NCBI GenBank assembly: GCA_013397845.1
Contig: VZTG01010479.1
Coordinates: forward strand, 43,152 to 107,151
Source of the DNA: Melanocharis versteri
Lineage: Eukaryota > Chordata > Aves > Passeriformes > Melanocharitidae
Length of the DNA: 64,000 nucleotides
Direction: 5' to 3'
Of this stretch, positions 37,170-52,100 are shown piece after piece. The number at the start of each line of letters is the position of its first letter. The stretch's first letter is position 1. Position numbers and translations under genes: made by a program. Under the pieces are notes generated by a model. The model had not been told where the DNA came from. It saw only the letters and a program-made list of their open reading frames with translations, and made no database searches.

Positions 37170-40100
37170 GTAGGCTCTAGAGATGAAATGGTAGCAGATT
37201 GCCTCCTGGAAAAGAGGGAGAGAGTTAAAATACTACTGTGGAGCTAGAATGAGGCAGTGCATTTAAATAATGCTCTGGAGTTTTAGGATGCCTTAAATTG
37301 CTTAAGCTTTCAAATACTGAGGCTGCATGGCTTGGACAAGATTGGTAGATACTACTTTCTTTGGAGACATTAGTGCCTATATCTACTGCATTGATTTCTA
37401 GTTTGATGTGCTTGGAAAATATTTTCAATGTTGCTTTTCTTTCCTTGCATTGAGTCTTTCCTAGGTATGGCAACTCCTTGGCAGAAAGAGGCTGTAGGCG
37501 TTTGAGCAGTTCATTGTTAAAGCAATGAAGGAAGTGGATGATTGTGTCTTCTGTTACTTCGGAACAGCATAAATTTTTCTTCAAAAATGAATGTAATATC
37601 ATTGAAAAAAGCTAATTTTGTCATTTAGGACATTATTAATCCTTTTGCAAAAGTGCTAACTTACTGTATTTGCTATCAACTTTGAAGTGATGGAGTGGAG
37701 CTCTTGTACTAAAAACTGCTTTTTAGAGGAATAGGTGATGAATTTTATCCAGCGATCAGTTTTGGGCTATTGAGCTTGGTCTGCTGCGTCCTGAGTTCAG
37801 CAGTGGGAGGAAAGATTTACCTTGCATTTGGTCTCTCAGTTGTGAGCTCTGGGAGGATCTCTGTGCAGCCTTCCTTCTGGGGAGGGAAGCGTTCCAGCTT
37901 GGCTGGATATATCTGGTATGATTGATACCATGAAACTACAGTAACCTAGGTGTTTTCTTAGCAGTTCTGCTTTCTCATGTTAATGCTGCAAGAAAATCTT
38001 GTGAAGATGAGAGACATGTCAAGATTCCCAAGGATGCTCAGCTTTTATGATTCACCTCTAATCTTACAGTATCTGGAGATTTATCAGATATTGTGTTAAT
38101 TTGTTTTGTTTGCTGGTATAGATGGCAGGGAAAGGAACAAATCATCTTCGTATTTTGCAATGGCAAAAACATTTTTCCCTCCTACATAGTTATTTTCTGA
38201 CTTATTTTCTGAAGAATTTCTAGCCTATAGTAACAGAAATGACTACTGATTTTTGGAAAATAAATAATTCCCTGAAATCTCCTGTTGTGCACAAGCACTT
38301 TCGTAAGCTTTAAACTATTTGCCTTCCAGAGTATATAGTACTTGGTTTCCTTATTGTTTTGTTTCTAGTAATGTTGCATCAGGGAAGAAGATAGTTCTTG
38401 GAAATATTTAATATTGTTAAAAATAATACTGTGATTCAGAATAAAATCGTATGCTTGGCACAGAAGCTCCATTACACTGATGCACCAACTTGTTATGGTC
38501 AGTATTAAGTTTCCCCACCTCATGCAGATAAGTTCCTTCACCTCAGTGAGAATTACAGGATATACCCTGGTCTCAGACTTATTTATTAGTATCTTATTTT
38601 CTGTTAGAGATTTGCATATTTTCTGCTGTACTGGCAGGTACTTGATCAGGCTTGAAATCTATGGAATCACTGTGCACACAACTGCAAGTGGTTCCTACTG
38701 TAAAATCGAACATTTACCTTTTTTCACACTAGATCGTTTCTTGCACTTCTTTTCATCTCTATTTCTTTTTCATCCCTTAACAGGAAGGACAAGAAGCCAT
38801 GGCCACTATGTCTGCAGCACTTGGGGAAACAACCATTTCAAAACTTTTGATGGAGACGTCTACCAATTCCCTGGCGTTTGCGAGTATAATTTTGTTTCCG
38901 ACTGCCAAGAGACTTACAAGGAGTTCTCTGTCCACATCCAGCGCGCTCTCAACAGCAATGACCACCCTGAGATCCAGTATATTCTGATGAAAATCAAGGA
39001 TATAACAGTCTACCTCAAACCAAACGTGGTTGTGGTGGATGGGCGGATGTGAGTTCCTTTAGTATAATGATATTTCAGAGAAATGTGCTGGGGAAGATAA
39101 AAGCAGGATTGGTTCTTTACACAACTGTCTGTGTACCATTACAGAAACTGCTGCAAAGCATTTCCACAGACAAACAAACAAGAAAAGCCTTTTGAAATTC
39201 AGCATTAAAATTGCTTTGGGAAGAGGCTTTAGTATTAATTGTCGTTTCTACACTGGCATGAGGGATTATTTAAATGCAAGTCAGGAACAGGTTTGAGTGA
39301 ATTGCTCTTCCAGTTGTGCACAAAACAGAGCAGCCTATAAGTCAGATCTTTCAGTGGCTTAAAATGGCATAGCTTCATTTGTTTAATGGCTTCACCTTGA
39401 GTTTACCTTAGCAGATGGTCTAGCAAATCCTTGAAAAGGAAATGCATTTCTCTGGGGTCTTTTCCTCTTATTTTGTGACAGAAGAGAGGTGGTTTTTTTC
39501 TGATCTTCATAAATAATTCTTTAAGATCCGATGACCATTCCTCAAGGGAGTTCAACAGATATAACACAGGTCAAAATTTACGCTAATTTATCTGGGGCAA
39601 TATGTACTTTTTCAGAGTATGCAGCATTATTTTTCTCCTCCTATAGCATGATTACACAAGAAACTAGTCTGACACAGTTACTGATGCTAAGTAGTGCCTT
39701 AACGTAGTCTTTCCTATCATTAGCTCATCCCTTCAGTGTGTGCATTAATACTCTGAAGCAAGTGAAGCAGCTCATGAGTTAATTAGTATGTTCTGGCACA
39801 ATTGAAAAAAAAAAGAGATCTTTTTAATTGTCATTGTAGGACTCAGTTTTGCCCAGAATTCAGCTTTTGCTCTAGAGTTTGGAAGCCACTGCAATGAAAA
39901 TATGTTCAAAGATTGAAAGTAACATTCAGTTTTCCAAAGATCATAGCAGAATGCATAACAAAATGACAGAAAGTTATAAAAAAATGCATTCTTGCCTCTA
40001 ATTGAAAAAGCCCTTTATTGTGTGCTCAGGTCTTAAAAAGAGCTCCATTTCTAACTTAAAAACAAGTTAGAAATCCTTTTAAAACTGTTTCTCTTATACC

Positions 40101-43100
40101 AAGCCTTTTTTTGTCTTAGATGGTGTTCATAAAACAACAGATCCCTTCTGAACAGAAGGGTTTTTGCTGCTTGGGGAATTAATTTTTTTGTAGAACTTTA
40201 TTTTCTGTATTGATCCTGAAATGATAAATGATCAGTTGTCATGTAAAATAGCATTTCACAGTACTGAAGTGAAAACTGTAAAGTAGAAAAGTATATGGAT
40301 TAGCCTTCAGGTACCTGATCCACTGATTGATTGAATGTCTTACTATTAAAAAAAAAGGTAAAGATTCCATGCTGTGGTAGCTAAAAGCTGAAAAGGTGCC
40401 CAACATTTTATAATCCCTCTTGAAAATATAATCTCTCAGGACATCATTCTTCACTGAAGAACAATGCAGTCAAAAGTAGTTATTACTGATCTCTGAGTTT
40501 GCACCTAGATGTGTAAGTCATTTGGCCATGTTAAAAATGCCTGAGGTCAATAATTGGAAAAACCCCAGTGACAGAAGATCAGGAGATAAAGCTCTCCCAG
40601 TCAAGAGCCTGGTTAAAAGATGTGCATATACATGCACGAATCCTTTTGGATAGCAATTACATTGACAAATCTGTAGAAAATGAACCAGTTATTTTTACTG
40701 GATTCCAGTTCACATTACTTTTGTTTGAACAGACTCTAGTTCTCTAGATTTTATAGGATGAGGCTGCCTGCCACAATCCCTTTATTGCTGAATGAAATTC
40801 TGCAGTTCCGTTTACTTGTAAGACAGACGTGAAAGAACAGGGAGAAGATCTGGTGAATTGAATTGTTATCAAACAAGAGTATGTATGCTCAGCCCTCTGC
40901 AAAGTGTCTTCTGTCACCATTAACAAGCTCAGTCCTGTCCACTTAAAACTAAGTAACTAACTACTGAAAGTGCTACTGAATTCCTCTTAACATGCTCCTT
41001 TCTTGTCAAAGTTTTGTTGGCATCATTTTGTTGGCATCCCTGTGCTTTCTGAACTCTGTCTTAAGGAGGCAGTTCCTTGCAATGGACCATTCATTCTCTC
41101 TGAAATGGCTATGAGGTATTTTGGTAAAGAAAAGCTGTCATTTATGTTGTAGCTTCTTTCATTGATGTAAATTATTAGTGAGTGTTTGAATATCCTCTGT
41201 TAATACCTCAATGATGATGGATTTGATGAATGATTTGATTAAGCTGAAGACATTGATATTTTGGTTTTTTTAAATAAAGAGCCTGAAGTGTTGAGTAGGC
41301 TTTTCCTCTAAAATTGCTTTGCCTTTTAAATTAGTTTTTGCAATGAATTATTGTCCCAAGTGTCAGAGAGAGAGGACTTTATGCCTCATTAAAACAAGGC
41401 ATCCTGTGCAGTTCGGATGAGGTAGTCAGACTAGTTTCTCTATTCCTTGGGGTATTTGGTTTATTACAGACATTCATGTCAGTCCTTGTGTTCCGTAACT
41501 AATGCAAAGTCTGTGATTTTCTTCCTAGTGTGAAGACGCCTTACTACACCTCTGGTGTCCTCATTGAGAGCAATGAGATTTACACCAAGATTTATGCCAA
41601 ATTAGGCATGGTTCTGATGTGGAACCAGCAGGATGCCCTGATGGTATGTATGTTCAAAGTATTTTTTTATTGGTGTTTCCTGGGATATTTCTCTATCTCA
41701 GTAGGTAAACAAATAAAGAGGGGAAAAAAGGAAGAAAAAAATATGATCCTTCTATGTTTTTCCTTTTTCTTTTCATTACTTAGGTGGAGCTGGACAACAA
41801 ATTTAATAACCATACCTGTGGTCTCTGTGGGGATTACAATGGAATTCAAATCTACAATGAGTTCATCAATGGAGGTGCGTCATGCCACCATACTGACAGT
41901 TGTTACTGAAGATAGGCTGACAAGCCCTGTGCATAGAAACATCACAGGAGAGCAAATTTCACTTGAGAGGTTTCTATGGTTGTCCTAGACTAAACATTAA
42001 GTTCCAGTGCTGCATTCCTGGTCTAAGTTTATTCTATTCCAGATAAATATTTTTGTTCTTTACTAGCCTTCTTTTCCTGTTTTCCCTTTACATTTTTAAG
42101 CACAGTTACGCATCATTCAGAGCAGATACCCATATCTAACAGGCGTATTTGATACCACAGTAACTGTTTCCCTTTATCAGTAGAGTTCCAGGAATCAGAT
42201 GCTCCTTGTTGTCGATTTCTGGGGCTCAGCAAGTTCTCTTTCTGTTTTTTTCTCATAGATGCAAGCTACAATGCAATTACATATGGGAATTTGCAGAAGA
42301 TCAGCAAACCCAATGCCAAATGTGAAGATCCAGATGAAACTCGGGCTCTTCCAAGCTGTAATGAACACGTAAGTATTTCTTGTGGTGAACTTCATTTGCA
42401 TGGGCACATGGAGACATCCTTGTGCAGCGGGGAGTTAGTTGCAAGGAGCTGGGACGACTGTCCCCTCCAGGACAAATGGTTACTTTCTCCATTCTTGAAT
42501 AACTGTTCTGAAGACAAGAGGGGTTTTTTGCAAGATAGGAAATGTCCAGAAGCTCAGATGCTTGCGAATTTCTTAAACATTATTCCTCTTCCTCCTCAGC
42601 GTGATGAGTGTCAAAAGTTGCTGACTTCCACTGCATTTGCTGATTGTCGGCTACGTCTTGATTTGGAAATGTACATCCAAGCCTGCATGCAGGACAAGTG
42701 TGCCTGTAATGGGAAGGAGGACTCCTTCTGCCTCTGCAGCACCATCTCCGAGTATTCCCGCCAGTGTTCGCACGCAGGCGGCCGCCCAGGAGAATGGAGG
42801 ACACAGGACTTTTGCCGTAAGCAGCTACACAAATTTTACAAAGATCCAAATGTTTCATGGATGTAGCACCATGAAATTTTTGAAATTTAAATTCGTTACT
42901 TCTTTACAAAACTCTTGGCATGTATTATAAATTTCATACAGTAGTGCAAAGAAATACCAGGTTCTCTCTGTTTTCTTCTTCTATTATTCTTGCTCTTAAG
43001 AAGTCTTTTTCAGCAAGTTCTGTTCCCATTAAAAAACTGAGATCTGGTGCTGCAGGTGATGGGAATAATTTGATCTGTTTGAAACCAAAAGAAGTAAATA

Positions 43101-46100
43101 TAAAAACCGGGGAAAGCAGTTCAGAAACAGATGAACAGACTCCATGTGGAGTCTGGCTTGAGACACCACTGACTTGAAGGGAGTAGGGTGTATGATCTGT
43201 GGTTTCTGAGAAACTATGGACTTAACACTCAAATAACTCCTGGTGTCTTCCTTATTCTTTCAGCCAAGAGCTGTCCTGCTACCATGGTCTATAGAGAAAG
43301 CAGCTCACCCTGCGTGGATACTTGCTCACACCTGGAGATCAGCAGCCTTTGTGAGGAGCACTACATGGATGGCTGTTTCTGCCCTGAAGGCAAGTGTTAT
43401 TCTAGTTGTTGCATGTGGGACAAAACCAGGGGCCCTGGCTAAGGAACTCATACTAAAATACTACATGTAGTCAAATTATATCTTAGAAATGAGTAGTGCT
43501 ACTCATTATTTTCCCCCCTAGAGAAACATAACTGTAACATTTTCTAAGGAGGTAATAGCTGATTAATTAATTATTTTATAGTTCAAACATAGTAACACAA
43601 TGACAGGTAATAAACCTGCTTTTTAATTCTCAAAAAGTGGGATTCTGATGCTATATAATAATTCATGCTTTTTAGGTTGAATAGTTCTGAGACAATGGGC
43701 ATCATTTGCCCAGAGAGTGGCAGTGAGGGACAGTGAGTGAAATTCTCAGGCTTGCTGTCAACCTTAGGAAAGAAGATTACAGTGATAGTCTTCACAATAT
43801 GCCAAAAGGACTAAAAATCTAAACATGTGGCATTCTGAGATTGTTCTTAAATGCTTGCAATAACCTTTTTATCTGTGTATAATCATATAAATGAACAGAC
43901 TTGGATTTTCAAAGCTGAATAAAAGTGCTTTCTTTCCATGTGTCTTATATTACAAAAAAGTAGAGACAGTATTCTTCACAGTTTTGATAAACTCAGCTTG
44001 TGTGACAAGTTAGAGGATTTCCTCTGGAAATTGCTTATTTGAAAAAGAGCTGGAATAGTTAATGTTGTGTTTTATAGGAACTGTGTATGATGATATCAGT
44101 GAAAAAGGTTGCATCCCTGTTAGCCAGTGCCACTGCAAACTTGGTGGAAAGGCGTATGCACCGGGAGAAAAAATTTCCAAAGAATGTGAAGAATGGTAAG
44201 GATCCTGGTTGTTGTACACCTTTCTTTGAATGATTGTAAATGAGTCTGCATTTTTCAAACTTCCACTTTGTCATAGGAGATGTCCTGAAAACACTCAGAA
44301 TTTAATGTTTATGTTGCATGACTATAGAACCAAATTTCTGAAAATTTTTCCTGATTCTATGGCATATGTCTGAGGAAAAATGTCAAAGAAATGGTCAGGG
44401 ATACAGTTTTAAAACACCTGGGAATAGCTTGCTGTTTGCTAGGTATACAGGTACTTTCAGTCCTCTCAGCTCCTGCAATAACTACAAGCATTTTTTGTAT
44501 TGTGTGTCTGTTTATAGCACCTGTAATTCAGGCAGATGGACCTGCGAAGATTTACCCTGTCCAGGCACTTGCTCAGTGGAAGGAGGTTCCCATATTAGCA
44601 CCTTTGATGGGAAGAAATACACCTTCCATGGAGACTGCTACTATGTGTTGGCCAAGGTACTGTGTACTGTGGGGCTGTTCTCTTGTAGAGTAAAACAAGT
44701 GTCTGTGAGCTGATGTGTATCAGCTGGGAGTTATTGTTTTGTTCCACTTCCATGGGGTGAGGGAAGCAGAAATGCTGGAAGCTGTACTAGAAAATTCAGG
44801 ATTAGCTGTAATAGCCCTGAGGGGAAGCTGGGGACTTATTGCAATGGGTGATTAACTCAGTGAGATAGAAGACTCCCTGTACTGTCATTATCCATTGGAG
44901 TCCTTTGTATTTAAGAAATCAAAAGGTCTCTGGATTAGAAGCTCTTGGCCACTTCTGTAATAGCTATTTCTGAGTGTCAAAGTCAGGTAGGGAAAAGAGG
45001 TAGGCAGCTGTTTCATTCATCTGTTCCTAAAATATCTGGTGTCCTTTTTTCTAGAGAATGATGAAAATCTTACTAGCTAGGAAAGTTATTTAGTCTTTGT
45101 TGTGGAAATCACCTAATGAGATTTTTAATTTGACTAATGGACATTTATTTCCCTGTGATTGTAGGGTTCTGCAAATGAGAGTTATGCTCTCCTGGCAGAG
45201 CTGGTTCCCTGTGGCTCCACAGACAAACAGACCTGCTTGAAGACTGTTGTGCTGTTAGTGGATAACAAAAAGAATGTAAGTGCCGTTCTGTAGATTCTGC
45301 TAGATATGTTGAAAATTCGCATATTTCCCTTAATGTGGGTGAATACTTCCTTCTTCTGGAATCATTATTGTGGATAGATAAGGCACCTCAGGCTGAAAAA
45401 CAACTCGTGTTTCTGCCTTGAGAATTCAAAATAGACCTGAACTTCAGAAAAGATGACATTCAAAACAGCTGACATTTCCCCCTCTTCTTTCCTCTGCTCT
45501 GTGCAATATGATTAGTCTCACGGGATTCCAGGTGGCTGGAAGCAAGAGTACCATTCTTCTCCCCCTCATAATTTTTTCTTTATTCAGATATAATTTTATA
45601 GATCTAATTGAGTCTTTTTCAGAAGAAATCCCATCTTTGAATGTTGATAGACTCTAAGTGTCTCAAATATTCATTTTAGTATTCTGGGGTTTTTTTATGC
45701 ATGCATATAGATTGTATTTATACATAATTTACTTACACGTACACATAATTTTCCTCATGTATTTCTGGACTTCCATGTCAGCATTACTAGAACATAAGAA
45801 AACCAAATCAAAACACAATAATTTTATGTTTCTATATATACAGACTAGCATCTTTTGAGGAAGTTTAATAAACTCCTTTCTTACCATGTCAGAATCATAT
45901 TAACCATCACATGGAAGCTGTAGCACAGGCTTTAATAAGGAATAAGAACTTGCTACAGGTTCTGAAGGCCTAACATTTTCTTGTACTTGCTGAAACCAAA
46001 GTGCCCAATATAAATGAGTTTTGCATTTCATTACTGCTATGAATTCTTGTAGGCAGGTGTAAGAGAAACACTGATTAGCAAGACAAAACCTTACTTGTAC

Positions 46101-49100
46101 CATATAGGGCTGCTGCCATATTCAATTTTCAGACAGATTTTTCCTTTCAAAAATTTGGAGTTCTAGACACAGCCTAAATGTGTAAAATGTCCTTCCTGTT
46201 AATTTTGTTTTCATTAGTTCCTTTTCCTCTCAATCCCTGGAACCTCATTGATTCCGTTTGCCATTACACAGGTGGTGGTTTTCAGGTCAGACGGCAGCGT
46301 GCTCCTGAATGAGATGACACTGAGCGTGCCTCATGTGTCAGGTAAGGGACACAGCCTTGTATGTCAAGTGTCACACACCTGACTTCTCATGTAGGGGTGT
46401 ATTTTTATAGAGGAAAAAGTGGAAGAGAGGTATTTAGCACGTTCCAAATCTGGCTACATGGTGTGAGCATGCCCATTGGGTTCTGGTCCCAGAGATCAGT
46501 CATTATGGATAATCAGCATGTTAAGTTTGTGAGGACCAACATCATATCTAGTTGGCCAGGGATTTTTAGACGAAACAAATATTAATTTGATCCTGGTCTC
46601 AGAGTTTCCATGACAGGTGATACATTAGAATCTAATAAGAAGTGTTTCTTTTGGCAGCCTGTGTGTGTGTTTTTACTACAACAGTTCATGTTTTGTTTTT
46701 CAGCCAGCTTCTCAGTATTCAAGCCATCTTCCAACTACTTTGTTGTACAAACTTCCTTTGGGCTTCAGATGCAGATCCAGCTGTTTCGAGTCATGCAGCT
46801 GTTTGTGACTGTGGATCAATCAGTTAAAGGAAAACTTCAAGGCAAGTGTCTATGCAAATGGGAAGCAAAGCCATGCTGTTCCACAGCTGAATAGTCATGT
46901 ATTTTTTATATGAGTGATAACTCATGCTACTTGTTGATTCAAGAGGAGAAAACTGAAAGAAAATCATCTCAAGCAAACTAGAAATGTGTTTTTATTTTTT
47001 GATATTGAAATGACCTATCAGTCTGGTGCCAGTACATAGGTATTTCTTAGAATATTCCTTACTTCTGTATTTAGTTTAATTTTAAACTATCCACAAAAAA
47101 AAACAGGTTTTTGGTGCATTTTGTGGTTTCAATATCATCAGAAAGTGTAAAAAATACAGGTTAGGGTAGTTATCTCCTGAAGCATAGATATCTTCATGAT
47201 GACTATTCTTGTCTTGATTATCTTGAAGATGATCTTTTTTTTTAACAGGGCTTCTAAAACTTCAGTATTTATAGTATGCATTAATATTGAGGTGGAATAA
47301 CCAGCTATATGAACTTCTCTTTCTAGTGTTTGTGTTCAGTTGTCCCTTTCCTTTGACCTTTTAGTATGAGAATAAGTAATGATTGTGTAAAATTTTTACC
47401 TTGTTTTCCAATAGGTCTTTGTGGAAACTTCAATGGAATGGAAGGTGATGACTTCAGAACAACCAGCGGGCTGATTGAGGCTACAGGATCTGCCTTTGCT
47501 AACACGTGGAAAGCTCAGTCTACCTGCACAGACCAGGCAGAAAAGCTGGAAGACCCCTGCAGTCTCAGCATTGAAAGTGGTAAGCACATTAATAAGTCAG
47601 ATGATTGGCTTCTGCCAGGATGAGCAGTGTCTGCTGTGCATGACTGTGACAGGCATGTTGGTTGTAGTGGGGCATTGAATATTTTTTACAGGACCGTCAA
47701 ATTAATAATTAATATCTGCAACTGTGTATGCATGGGAACCCTGATTTCCCATCAAATTGAAGTGAAAATTTAAGGGCTGATTGTAAAAGAATCCTAAGGT
47801 TGGAGAATGGGAAAAACAGTCATTAATTTGTATTATCTGCAAAGACAGCTTGTGTCTCCTAGTTATATATCCTTATGTTTAACTTAGCTTTATGGTCCCC
47901 AAATGAAAAGAGCTGTCACCATTCCAAGTAAACAAGTTACAACAATAAGACACAATTTTTGATTTTATGCTTGCATGTCTCTGAATCATGGAACACAGAT
48001 ACATGTACAGAAATTGCATGTAGTTTCTCCACTCCCAAAATGCACACAGTTCTCTCATTTGCATTGCTGCACTGCATTTATGTGTCAGCATAATTAGACA
48101 TGGCACAAGAAAGATACAGGAATATGATGAATTTATCTTTTTTTTTTTTTTTTGCAGCAAATTATGCTGAGCATTGGTGTTCTTTGCTGAGAAACCCAGA
48201 GGGTCCTTTTGCACAATGTCACTTAGTCATTGATCCTTCAGAATACTATAAGGTATTGTAATTTTGCACTCTTTTAGTACTGCATTATTTCGGATGGTTA
48301 ACTGTAGACCATTTATCGTTGTTTGAACATTTGAGACATCTCTGAGTAGCTTGTCCATAAGAGCTGCTGAAGTTTTTGCACTGACTGATTCAAGCAGCAT
48401 AGCATCCAAAGTGCCTCCCATGATGAGGTCCTTATAGGCTGCTGCTGAAGAAAAATGTACATTTTTTCTTTTGCTTTCTAATGTTTTCTGTTTAATGTAC
48501 GTTTTTATTGGCTTGGATATTTGGACTGAAAGGAAGTTTCAAGAGGTGCAGATGTGCAGTTTAAGCCTACCCTTAAACATCAGTTTCTATAAAGTTGGGG
48601 GAAAAATTCCAACCATATATTGGTTGGAATGTAACACCAAATCATTTTCATGCCAGAATCTCCATTATTTTTTTCCCCCCATGCTCATCTCTGTTGAGCA
48701 GTAGGTGAGGCTTACCTGAGGAAAAGGAATTCCAAAATCATTGCTTATACTTGTAAGTCAGTGTGAGCTCAAATGTTGTGAAGGTCTTCATAGGTCTGGT
48801 TAATATTTTGCCTTCATGATTTCTAGTTTTTGTTGATCTCTGCATTTCTAATTAGTAACTGAGAACGAATAGTATCAATATCCTTTGAAAAAGGTGTTCT
48901 TAAGAGGCTGGCTACTTTTTAAAGGTTCAAGAGGCTTGGCTTAGGTTAGAATAAGCATCCAAATATTTTCATTTCATATGAAATGAAACAGCACTGGTGT
49001 TTGGTCTCTGGTCTTTGTCTGTTCCTTCCATTGTTCTCTGGTCATGGGAATTAATATAAACATCAGGGAAAGCAGACAGGACATTTTGTAGCAAGCAAGT

Positions 49101-52100
49101 TGCAATTACCCATTGATTTCCTGTGGACTTACTGACCCATTGTTCTTTTTTTCAGAAATGTAAATATGACACCTGCCTCTGTGAAGACAATGAAGAATGT
49201 TTGTGTGCTGCCCTGTCCTCTTACTCAAGAGCCTGTGCTTTCAAAGGGATCATACTGGGAGGCTGGAGAAAGAGTGTCTGCAGTAAGTAGTGGAACAGTA
49301 ATCCCCATGGAAATAATTAACCATGAGAAATAAGCAGGCTGTCTCTGAATTTGGTCGTCAGTGATCTCAGTGTTAAGAGATCTGGAGTATCTTAGAAATG
49401 TCTAATGGACCTAAAATAGACAATGCTTATAGTGTTTACTAATTCATGTTATATTCTTCAGATGTAATTTGATCATGACAAAGTAAAAAGCAATTATTTT
49501 TAACTTTCACATTCTTTCCCCAGTTTAGCTAGTATCATTCCATTTACTAATGGAATCCCAGCCATCAGGGCTTTTACCAAGCATTTGTTTATCAGTGTCT
49601 CTGTTTCAGATCGTGCTTGCTTTTCATCAACAGTTCAGTATGTTTGAGACTAGGAGTTTATTGTATTGTGCCCTCTATCTGATTATTAGTATGTGAAACA
49701 AATAGGGGTATGAAAGTAGAAACTATTACTAACAGTTAAAAATAAGTCTTCAACTGGTAAAGTTAGGCTAGTGTTACTTGTGACTTCTGATATTTTTGTA
49801 CCTTAATAAGATCCAAGGGAATTTTTTTAGCATTTAATCCAGCACAGCCAAAGAAACCAATATGGAAATGTCAAGGCCAAATTGTCCATCCTGCATCCCT
49901 TATTTATCAGTTTGGTTTTTTTCCCTACAGGCAGCGAAGCGTCTTCTTGCCCAGGAAATCAGGTCTTCCTTTACAATCTTACACAGTGCCAGCAAACCTG
50001 TCGTTCCCTTGCTGATGGTGAAAAGTATTGCTTGCAAGACTTTGCTCCTGTGGATGGCTGTGGCTGCCCACCCGATACATACTTGGATAACCAGGATAAC
50101 TGTGTGCCCATCTCCCAGTGCCCATGTTATTACAAGGGATCATACCTGGAACCCAAGGAATATTTCACAAAAGATGGAGAACGCTGGTATGTTTTATTTT
50201 GGCTTCTTGTTTGTGGGGAAAAAGCCCTTTAAAAAATCCTTATTAGGTGTAAGGTGTTTAGCTTTTTTGGTACTTTAATGAGCATTTGTAATGCATTTCA
50301 CAGCATCTTCATGCTGAGCAAAGCATTATCCTGTTGCAATGCAATTTACCAATGATTGAGAAGTGCAGCTTGCTTTGAAGGTGTGAGTACTGGCCTTCAC
50401 AGATAAAGGTTATTCTGAAGCTGCACTCTTAATAAGGCTTTGTTAAGCAGAAGGGTGAAAGGAAAATAAAAGGCCAACTATACATTATGTTTCCTTTTCT
50501 AGCAGACACAGATTGCTTGTGTTTTCCACTGGAGGAAGGTCCCCTTGATATGTATTCACTGTAGCAAAGGCTTTTGAAAACAACATTCATGATTCTGTTT
50601 TATTTTGCCATGAACTCTGGTAGCTGTTTGCTACCTGAGTCATCAGTGCAAACTGTGAAATGCCTTCTCTCATCCAGCAGAAGAAGCATATAAGTCAAGA
50701 AATTTTCAGCATATGAGTTGAGTAGGCATGAATATACACAGTGTATCCAAATGGAAGCTTTGATTTAAATTATCATTATTATCTCTTTCATTATAATCTA
50801 ATTCCTGAGTTGTCATAAAACATAATATTAAGGATTAATAGAATAGCTGTCATTCCTTAAAACAAAACCTTTCTGTGTGTTATGCCTAAAATCTTGCTAC
50901 ACTTTTTCTCCAACTAAAAATTCATAAGTGTAATTCAATAGAATTGACCTTGGAATTTCAGTAGAAATTATGCAGGATATCTTTGATAAATACTCTCAAA
51001 TTTATATAAACAAATCCCTAGACCTGATTGAAGATACTGAGCTTGCTTTTTTTTTTTTTTAATTTCTACTTACCTCACTTTTTTAGTGTTTGCCGAGATG
51101 CAAAGATCCAGTGCACCTCAGTGAAAATAAGAATGAGAAGTAAGTGACGTTCTATAAACTAAACTAGAATAAAACCCATAACCAACCTCCCAACCCAAAG
51201 CTACTTCTCTTTTGAATTTTCCACTTACTTGGTTTTTTTTTTCTCTTTATATAAAACAGTAACACATTTTCACTTTGTTCTCTCTTCACTGAGCCTGTTT
51301 TTTTTCATAAGGATAGACTAAGATTTCTGTCTCAGAAACTACCACCTTTCACTCACATTTCTTTTGTTAATTGATCTAAACCAACGATGTACCTTTCAGG
51401 TGAAGAAGAATGTTCTTCTAACAAGACCTTCTTTGACTGCAGTGCATACTCGAAGTGGACTTCGCAAACACCTGTACAACTTAGCTGCCATACTCCTCAA
51501 ACTGATCATGTATGTATTCAACTTTTGTGTCATGCTTTCTTTATTCTGTATTCTTGACATGACATGGTGCTACACAGCAAACACAGTTGTAACTAACAGT
51601 TTCTTTCTCTTTGGTTTAATCTACCCTTTTTTTTCCCCCAATGATATTAATCTGTAGCCATTTTCATGATAATTCCCATTATGGTTTCTCTCTCCTCTTT
51701 CTTTTTAGTGTGTCTTCAGTAGAGTTGTAATTTCCAAGTGATAAAGAATTTGGGTTCTCAGACAATCAAAAAATAAAGGAAAAACATTAGAAACCCAGAA
51801 AAAAAGAACCTTATAAAACAAATCAATATTTGGCTCTGTGGCTGTAAATGCAGTTTTTGAAGAGTGCTTGTGAAGAAGTGGAATTAAGGTGCAGTGCTTT
51901 GTCATATGGTAACCATTTCTCCTTATATTCCTTAGTTCCAGACAGAGTGCGTCTCAGGCTGTGTGTGTCCTGAAGGTCTATTTGATGATGGCAGAGGGGG
52001 CTGTGTTGAGCAAAAGGACTGTCCATGCATTCATAACAGCGAGTGGTATTCTTCTGGAGACAAGATAAAAGTGGACTGCAACACCTGGTGAGTTATAAGT

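Noticed and set aside
38480..39052. 190-codon frame starting at 38480 as one coding unit
   Set aside because: Only the part from 38784 is mucin; the upstream part lies before a good acceptor (TTAACAG) and has no similarity. The frame also runs over the donor at 39049, which is needed to join exon 3 correctly.
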